This document shows, one piece after another, positions 5,953 through 10,376 of a stretch of 10,376 bases of DNA; the first letter of the stretch is position 1; each line of letters opens with the position of its first letter. The stretch comes from Clostridia bacterium (GTDB lineage Bacteria; Bacillota; Clostridia; Oscillospirales; SIG627). The notes beneath the pieces were generated by a model that was given only the letters and a program-made list of their open reading frames with translations, was not told the origin of the DNA and ran no database searches. The translations under genes were made by a program, and so were the position numbers. The stretch covers positions 1 through 10,376 of the forward strand of contig JAFTEP010000339.1 of assembly GCA_017453605.1 (NCBI GenBank), written 5' to 3'.

Positions 5953-7419
5953 ATGAAATATATAAGCACGAGAGGAAAGAGCGAAGAGGTCTCTTCTGCT
6001 CAGGCGATAAAGAACGGTCTTTGCCCGGACGGAGGGCTTTACGTTCCGGAATCCATCCCGACGCTCAGCGAAAAGGAGCTGAAAAGGCTCTCAAAGCTCG
6101 ACTACGCCGGAAGAGCGGCAAAGATAATCTCGATGTTTCTCACCGACTACCCGAAGGACGAGCTTGAAGCGCTCTGCCGCAGGGCGTATTCTCCCGAAAG
6201 ATTCGGGGAGCATCCGGCTCCGGTGAAAAAGGCCGGGGATCTGAACGTCCTCGAGCTCTGGCACGGTCCGACCTGCGCTTTTAAAGATATGGCGCTGCAG
6301 CTCACTCCCCTGCTCCTTTCCGCCGCACTCAGGCTGACCGGAGAGAAACGCACGGCGAACATACTCGTCGCCACATCCGGAGATACCGGAAAAGCGGCTC
6401 TCGAGGGCTTCTGCGACGTCGAACAGACAAAGATCGCGGTGTTCTACCCGGCAAACGGAGTCAGCGCGCTTCAGAAACTGCAGATGACCACGCAAGAGGG
6501 CAAAAACGTCTGCGTGACCGGGATCGACGGCAACTTCGACGACGCACAGACCGCGGTAAAGACGATCTTTTCGGACAGAGAGTTCGCCGAGAGCATTTCG
6601 GACAGATCATTTTTCTCGAGCGCAAACTCCATAAACTGGGGCAGGCTCGTGCCGCAGGTCGTATATTACGTCAGCGCATATCTCGATATGGCAAGCTCCG
6701 GGACGATCGCTTTCGGCGACAGTATCGACGTCTGCGTTCCGACCGGCAATTTCGGCGACATCCTCGCGGGATATATCGCGAAAAAGATGGGCGTGAAGAT
6801 CTCAAAACTGATCTGCGCCTCAAATTCCAACAGAGTTCTGACAGACTTTTTCGATACCGGCCTCTACGACCGCCGAAGAGAGTTTTTCACGACTGTCAGC
6901 CCGTCGATGGACATCCTCATTTCAAGCAACCTCGAAAGGATGCTCTACTTTGTCTGCGGCGCCGAAAAGACCGCGGGATATATGAAAGACCTGTCCGAAA
7001 AAGGATCCTATCATATAACGCCCGATGAACTTGAAAAAATGCGCGAGGACTACGAGGGTCTCTGCTGCGACGAACAAAATACGCTGAAGACCGTAAAGGA
7101 ATTTTGGGAAAAAGAAAAGTATCTCTGCGATCCGCACACGGCGGTCGCTCTCAACTGCGCGAAGAGATACGCCGCGGATCACTCGAATCCGATCCTCGTC
7201 CTCTCGACTGCGAGCCCGTACAAATTCACTCCGAGCGTCTGCAAAGCGCTCGGGCTCGGCGAGGCTCCCGACGCTTTCGCGGCTGCCGACATTCTCTTCG
7301 CGGCGACCGGAGCTCCGATACCCGCCGGGATAGAAAAAGTCAGAAAAAAGCCGGTGAGGTTCCCCGGCTGTATTGCAAAGGACAAGATCAAGGACGCCGT
7401 CAAAGAGTTTTTGGGCTGA
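5953..7419 (+). CDS. thrC: Threonine synthase
   Basis: Threonine synthase is a cytoplasmic PLP enzyme that converts O-phosphohomoserine to threonine, the last step of threonine synthesis. The 488-residue protein shows the family N-terminus MKYISTRG and GLCPDGGLYVPE (22-33). The PLP-binding lysine is K111 in LWHGPTCAFKDMALQL (102-117). ATSGDTGKAALEGF (140-153) and PTGNFGDILAGYIAKKMG (263-280) form the cofactor phosphate and substrate pockets. SSANSINWGRLVPQVVYY (222-239) is another conserved block. Length and motifs match the long bacterial and fungal-type ThrC rather than the short one. GAAAGG (5937-5942) lies 10 nt before the ATG. No hom or thrB gene is in the window, so the rest of the pathway must be encoded elsewhere. 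A bidirectional terminator follows 30 nt after the stop. Confidence 0.97.
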   Translation: MKYISTRGKSEEVSSAQAIKNGLCPDGGLYVPESIPTLSEKELKRLSKLDYAGRAAKIISMFLTDYPKDELEALCRRAYSPERFGEHPAPVKKAGDLNVLELWHGPTCAFKDMALQLTPLLLSAALRLTGEKRTANILVATSGDTGKAALEGFCDVEQTKIAVFYPANGVSALQKLQMTTQEGKNVCVTGIDGNFDDAQTAVKTIFSDREFAESISDRSFFSSANSINWGRLVPQVVYYVSAYLDMASSGTIAFGDSIDVCVPTGNFGDILAGYIAKKMGVKISKLICASNSNRVLTDFFDTGLYDRRREFFTTVSPSMDILISSNLERMLYFVCGAEKTAGYMKDLSEKGSYHITPDELEKMREDYEGLCCDEQNTLKTVKEFWEKEKYLCDPHTAVALNCAKRYAADHSNPILVLSTASPYKFTPSVCKALGLGEAPDAFAAADILFAATGAPIPAGIEKVRKKPVRFPGCIAKDKIKDAVKEFLG

Positions 7420-7448
7420 AAATTTCACTCCTTACGAACAGCGACTCA

Positions 7449-7475
7449 AAAAAAGTGCCTCTCCGGCACTTTTTT
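7449..7475. terminator. bidirectional intrinsic terminator between thrC and the DUF1540 gene
   Basis: AAAAAAGTGCC (7449-7459) pairs perfectly with GGCACTTTTTT (7465-7475) around the loop TCTCC. The T-run on the right ends thrC transcripts, and the A-run on the left gives a T-run on the minus strand, ending transcripts of the convergent small gene whose stop is at 7492-7494. Confidence 0.92.
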
Positions 7476-7491
7476 GCGGCAACAGCTTTTT

Positions 7492-7695
7492 TCAGAACTC
7501 CTTGGGCTTGAACGTGGCGCAGATCGTGTCGCTCCCGGTGACGGCGCTGGTCGGACCGACGCGGATCTTTTTTGCGGTGCAGAAGCACTCGCTGTCGTTG
7601 TAGCTGCAGTTTCTGACGCTGCACTCGAGCCCCTTGATGTGTTTGGGGACGCCGTTTTTCGTGTCGAAAAGACCGGAGTTGTTTTCGGAAACCAT
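7492..7695 (-). CDS. DUF1540 cysteine-rich mini-protein
   Basis: This 67-residue protein is the only minus-strand gene. Its core, LECSVRNCSYNDSECFCTAK (23-42) followed by KIRVG and, further on, DTICATF (56-62), matches the DUF1540 pattern CxVxxCxYN...C.A..I.VG...T.C.TF. The conserved cysteines are C25, C30, C39 and C59, with an extra C37. This spacing suggests a small metal-binding (zinc) knuckle, but the biochemical role of DUF1540 is unknown. A good ribosome binding site (GAGGTG on the minus strand, 7702-7707) lies 6 nt before the ATG. Both the domain match and the ribosome binding site support a real gene rather than a shadow. It is convergent with thrC, sharing a terminator, and divergent from the phosphoesterase gene with 66 bp between the start codons. 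No promoter is clear on this strand. Confidence 0.88.
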   Translation of the reverse strand: MVSENNSGLFDTKNGVPKHIKGLECSVRNCSYNDSECFCTAKKIRVGPTSAVTGSDTICATFKPKEF

Positions 7696-7736
7696 TTATT
7701 TCACCTCTTTGATCCTATTGTTCCCGGATCGCCGCC

Positions 7737-7742
7737 TATAAT
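7737..7742 (+). promoter_or_regulatory. possible -10 box in the divergent gap before the phosphoesterase gene
   Basis: A perfect TATAAT lies 19 nt before the phosphoesterase ATG. The -35 position has only CCTATT (7714-7719), and a start near 7749 would fall inside the GAAAGG ribosome binding site (7748-7753). The match may be accidental or give a nearly leaderless transcript. Confidence 0.25.
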
Positions 7743-7761
7743 TCACTGAAAGGCACACAAT

Positions 7762-8490
7762 ATGTCTCTGTTTAGCATTTCCGATCTCCATCTTTCCTTC
7801 TCCTGCGACAAACCGATGGACGTTTTCGGCGGCAGATGGACCAATCACGCCGCGAAGCTGGAGGAATACTGGAGATATCTCGTAAATGAAGACGACACGG
7901 TCGTCATCCCCGGCGATCTGTCATGGGGAATGAACGTCGAGCAGGCGAAGGCCGATTTCGACTTCATAGAGTCCCTTCCGGGAGAAAAAATAATCCTCAA
8001 GGGCAATCACGACTACTGGTGGTCGACCGCCGCGAAACTGAACGCGTTCATAGCAGAACATGGCTACAAAACTCTGAGATTTCTTCACAACGGCGCCGTT
8101 TCGGCTCAGGGCTTCATAATCTGCGGTACACGCGGCTGGATATGTGAAGACAAGATGAGACAGGACGATATCAAAGTCCTGAACCGGGAAGCCGGAAGGT
8201 TCGAGCTGTCTCTCGCGGAGGCAAAAAAGCTCCGCGAAGAAGCTCTGATAAAAGGCTTAGATCCCGAACTGCTCGCTTTCTTCCACTATCCCGCGCTGAC
8301 CTTATGCGCGAGCGAAAACCCTCTCCTGCCGATTATAAAGCGCGAGGGCATAAAGAGAGTGTTCTACGGGCATCTGCACAACGTCGATCCCGACGCGCTC
8401 CCGCATCTGTGGGATGGCACAAGACACACTCTCGTCGCCTGCGACGCGCTCGATTTCACGCCTTACAGAATATCGCCCCGGCAAGCCTGA
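7762..8490 (+). CDS. Calcineurin-like metallophosphoesterase (COG1768-like)
   Basis: The 242-residue protein has the full set of metal-binding motifs of calcineurin-like phosphoesterases in order: SDLHLS with D8 and H10, PGDLSWG with D52, KGNHDYWW with N82 and H83, HYPAL with H175, and YGHLHN with H204 and H206. These bind two metal ions and cleave phosphoester bonds. The GDLSWGM and GNHDYWW variants resemble the COG1768 group of predicted phosphohydrolases found in Clostridia, whose substrate is unknown. There is no signal peptide or membrane segment, so it should be cytoplasmic. GAAAGG (7748-7753) lies 8 nt before the ATG. The DUF1540 gene is divergent upstream, and pepD follows 52 nt downstream on the same strand. 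A hairpin covers the stop codon. Fold and metal site are secure; the substrate is not. Confidence 0.9.
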   Translation: MSLFSISDLHLSFSCDKPMDVFGGRWTNHAAKLEEYWRYLVNEDDTVVIPGDLSWGMNVEQAKADFDFIESLPGEKIILKGNHDYWWSTAAKLNAFIAEHGYKTLRFLHNGAVSAQGFIICGTRGWICEDKMRQDDIKVLNREAGRFELSLAEAKKLREEALIKGLDPELLAFFHYPALTLCASENPLLPIIKREGIKRVFYGHLHNVDPDALPHLWDGTRHTLVACDALDFTPYRISPRQA

Positions 8491-8503
8491 CTGCCTGCCG
8501 GGG
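8476..8503 (+). other. GC-rich hairpin spanning the phosphoesterase stop codon
   Basis: CCCCGGCA (8476-8483) pairs perfectly with TGCCGGGG (8496-8503); the TGA stop (8488-8490) lies in the 12-nt loop. No T-run follows on either strand, so it does not look like a classical terminator. It could stabilise the mRNA 3' end or modulate expression of the next gene. Confidence 0.45.
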
Positions 8504-8530
8504 ATACAGAAAACAAAAAACTCCAGACAC

Positions 8531-8535
8531 GGAGG
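8531..8535 (+). promoter_or_regulatory. ribosome binding site deciding the pepD start
   Basis: GGAGG sits 1 nt before ATG 8537, too close to work, and 7 nt before ATG 8543, which is ideal. The second ATG is therefore the likely start. Confidence 0.8.
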
Positions 8536-8542
8536 AATGAAT

Positions 8543-9979
8543 ATGAAATATTTGACTAAGGGACTCGGAAACGACAGGCTCTTCGGTCTCTTCGAAGAAA
8601 TATGCTCGATCCCCCACCCTTCGGGAAACGAGAAAGGGATCGCGGACTTTGTCTGCGCCAAGGCCGAAAAGAACGGATACAGGTTTATCCGTGACGCCGC
8701 GGACAACGTGATCGTTTTCGTCCCCGGTTCGGAGGATAAAGCCGACTCGGAGCCCGTCATGATCCAGGGGCACACGGACATGGTGTTCGTCACAGACGGC
8801 GAACATTCATCTAAGGACAGGCTCTCTCCTATAGAACTGAAGCTCGACGGGAAGAAACTGAGCGCAGTCGGGACCTCTCTCGGAGCTGACGACGGAGTTG
8901 CCGTCGCCTTGATGCTCGCTATTATGGAAGACAAAACTCTCGTCCATCCCCCGCTCGAACTCATTTTCACGACCGGCGAGGAGATCGGGCTTCTCGGAGC
9001 TGACGCGCTCGACGCGTCCGTCCTCAAGGGAAACGTGATGATAAACGTCGACTCCGACTGCGAGGGCGTGGCGACGATCGGCTGCGCCGGAGGTCTGAGG
9101 ATCGGCGCGACGAGGGACTACGTTCCCGAGAAGGGAGATTTCGCGGCGCTGAAACTTTCAGTCGGCGGTCTCAGAGGCGGCCACTCCGGCGGAGAGATAG
9201 ATCTCGGAAGGGCTAACGCCAACAGAGTCGCCGCTGAAATCATATACGGGCTTTCCCTTACCCAGACGGTGAAAATCGCCGAAATGAACGGCGGAAAAGT
9301 CGACAACGCGATCTGCGACTTCTGCAGCGCAGTCATTGCCGCCGAAGACATCCGCGACGCGAAAACCTTTATAGAGAGCGCCGCCGAAAAGATGCTCCCA
9401 CAGATAAGAAAGGTCGATACGGACGCGTATATCACCGCCGAAGACGCGCGCGCCGGGGAACTGATGCCCGCCGCGGCGTCAAAGGATCTTGTGACGATGC
9501 TTTTTGTCTGTCCGGACGGACCCTGCGAAAGGATGCCCGGTGACAGAAGCACCCTGCTCTCCTCGTCGAACGCGGCGATTGTGAGAGCTGCTAACGGAAA
9601 GGCGGAGCTTGCTTTTTCCGTCAGAAGTCCGCAGGCAGAGGCGAAAAAAAGGCTTGCCGGACGGATCGCGGCGCTTTTGGAAAAGTTCGGATTCTCTTGC
9701 TCTTTTGAAGGCGAATATCCGGGCTGGTATCCGAAGGAAGATTCGAAGCTCCAGAGGCTCTACAGCGAGGAATACACCCTTCAGACCGGCAAAAAACCGC
9801 AGATCATTTCGATCCACGCGGGACTTGAATGCGGGATCTTCGCCGAAAAGATAAAGGATCTCGACGCCATAAGCATCGGACCGGACAACGAGTCTATCCA
9901 CAGCCCGAAGGAGACTCTCGATCTCGAATCGTTCGACAGGACCTGCGAGCTTGTGATCCGAATGCTGAAAAAACTGTGA
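8543..9979 (+). CDS. pepD: Aminoacyl-histidine (Xaa-His) dipeptidase, M20 family PepD
   Basis: PepD is a cytoplasmic metallo-dipeptidase with broad specificity that includes Xaa-His dipeptides such as carnosine; it recycles small peptides. The 478-residue length fits the M20C family (E. coli PepD has 485). Visible site residues are H77 and D79 in IQGHTDMV, the bridging D116 in LGADDG, E146 (general base) and E147 (metal) in TTGEEIGL, D170 in NVDSD, and H453 in ESIHSP near the C-terminus. GGLRGGHSGGEIDLGRANANR (208-228) starts the lid/dimerisation domain, and IHAGLECGIF (424-433) is another family block. The frame is open farther upstream (from 8414), but that part overlaps the phosphoesterase gene and does not resemble the family; GGAGG favours ATG 8543. 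The COG2509-like gene follows after 10 nt, suggesting cotranscription. Confidence 0.95.
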   Translation: MKYLTKGLGNDRLFGLFEEICSIPHPSGNEKGIADFVCAKAEKNGYRFIRDAADNVIVFVPGSEDKADSEPVMIQGHTDMVFVTDGEHSSKDRLSPIELKLDGKKLSAVGTSLGADDGVAVALMLAIMEDKTLVHPPLELIFTTGEEIGLLGADALDASVLKGNVMINVDSDCEGVATIGCAGGLRIGATRDYVPEKGDFAALKLSVGGLRGGHSGGEIDLGRANANRVAAEIIYGLSLTQTVKIAEMNGGKVDNAICDFCSAVIAAEDIRDAKTFIESAAEKMLPQIRKVDTDAYITAEDARAGELMPAAASKDLVTMLFVCPDGPCERMPGDRSTLLSSSNAAIVRAANGKAELAFSVRSPQAEAKKRLAGRIAALLEKFGFSCSFEGEYPGWYPKEDSKLQRLYSEEYTLQTGKKPQIISIHAGLECGIFAEKIKDLDAISIGPDNESIHSPKETLDLESFDRTCELVIRMLKKL

Positions 9980-9989
9980 GGAGAACAAA

Positions 9990-10376
9990 ATGTACGACGT
10001 TCTGATAATCGGCGCCGGGACTGCCGGGATATATGCCGCTTACGAGATACTGAAGGAAAAGCCGGACACGAAGATCGCCGTCTTCGAGATGGGAGACGAC
10101 ATCTATCACCGCGCGTGCCCGATCGTCGCCGGAAAAGTGAAGGACTGCATTTCCTGCAAGCCCTGCTCGATCATGTCGGGCTTCGGCGGCGCGGGAGCGT
10201 TCTCCGACGGCAAGTACAACTTCACGACCCAGTTCGGCGGCTGGCTCGGAGACTACATCCCCGACAGCGAGGTCCTGGATCTCATCGACTACGTCGACAG
10301 CGTCAACGTCTCGTTCGGCGCGACCACGGAGACCTTCTCCACCGACTCCCCCGCCGCGAGAGCGCTCGCGAAGACC
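9990..10376 (+). CDS. FAD-dependent oxidoreductase-like protein (COG2509-like), N-terminal part
   Basis: The first 129 residues are present; the frame is still open at the window end. The N-terminus YDVLIIGAGTAGIYAAYEI (2-20) is a Rossmann dinucleotide-binding fold with G8, G10 and G13, and FEMGDDIYHRACP (32-44) follows where FAD proteins bind the ribose. Then come CISCKPCSI (53-61) with C53, C56 and C59, plus C43, and SGFGGAGAFSDGKYNF (63-78), a block typical of COG2509, a group of uncharacterised FAD-utilising dehydrogenases. The reaction is unknown. The start ATG is preceded by GAGGAG (9978-9983), 6 nt upstream, which overlaps the pepD stop codon. The gene is probably cotranscribed with pepD. 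The FAD-binding call is secure; whether the cysteines bind metal or an iron-sulfur cluster is speculation. Confidence 0.85.
   Translation, partial: MYDVLIIGAGTAGIYAAYEILKEKPDTKIAVFEMGDDIYHRACPIVAGKVKDCISCKPCSIMSGFGGAGAFSDGKYNFTTQFGGWLGDYIPDSEVLDLIDYVDSVNVSFGATTETFSTDSPAARALAKT

Noticed and set aside
7400..7749. Plus-strand open frames across the thrC end and the DUF1540 gene
   Set aside because: They run through the bidirectional terminator and are antisense to a gene with a recognised domain and ribosome binding site; no family resemblance is seen.
8414..8542. Upstream extension of pepD into the phosphoesterase gene
   Set aside because: The added residues overlap another gene, do not resemble PepD, and lack a ribosome binding site, whereas GGAGG is placed ideally for ATG 8543.
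1..10376. A defence, toxin-antitoxin, mobile or otherwise undescribed multi-gene system
   Set aside because: Every gene of substantial length belongs to a recognised family in a conserved housekeeping context, with no direct-repeat array, transposase, integrase or compositional break seen by eye.

Overview
The window looks like ordinary chromosome from a member of the Bacillota, most likely class Clostridia (an Oscillospirales-like gut or anaerobic lineage; this placement is inference). The reasons are the WhiA regulator, the gene order rplS-lepB-rbgA-rnhB-yraN, a DUF1540 mini-protein, strong AGGAGG-type ribosome binding sites, and a moderately GC-rich composition with many ATA and AGA/AGG codons. 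Almost every gene is on the + strand and densely packed. I see no mobile element, CRISPR array, tRNA, rRNA or phage gene, and no convincing undescribed multi-gene system. The interest lies in details of known genes and in one leader region.

Layout. (1) 1-2493: the end of a ROK-family sugar kinase, then murB (peptidoglycan precursor synthesis), whiA (transcription factor, overlapping murB by ATGA) and yfbR (HD-domain 5'-deoxynucleotidase, 1 nt after whiA). The last three look like one transcription unit. WhiA is clearly shorter than usual because the first half of its LAGLIDADG-like domain is missing. (2) 2494-2746: an AT-rich intergenic region with a strong extended -10 promoter, an A/T palindrome just upstream of it and a structured leader for rplS. 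(3) 2747-5914: rplS, a strong intrinsic terminator, then the tightly packed genes lepB, rbgA, rnhB and yraN (protein export, 50S ribosome assembly, RNA/DNA hybrid removal, nuclease-like protein). (4) 5953-7419: thrC, threonine synthase, closed by a bidirectional terminator. (5) 7492-7695 on the minus strand: a cysteine-rich DUF1540 protein, the only minus-strand gene. (6) 7762-10376: a calcineurin-like phosphoesterase, a PepD-type M20 dipeptidase and the start of a COG2509-like FAD-dependent protein that runs off the window.

Functionally this is a housekeeping region: cell-wall synthesis and growth control (murB, whiA), nucleotide salvage (yfbR), ribosome production and maturation (rplS, rbgA), secretion (lepB), genome upkeep (rnhB, yraN), and amino-acid or peptide metabolism (thrC, pepD). 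Two neighbourhood changes stand out against the usual Bacillota order: murB touches whiA with no rapZ or yvcK/mgfK between them, and rplS follows yfbR with its own promoter instead of following trmD.
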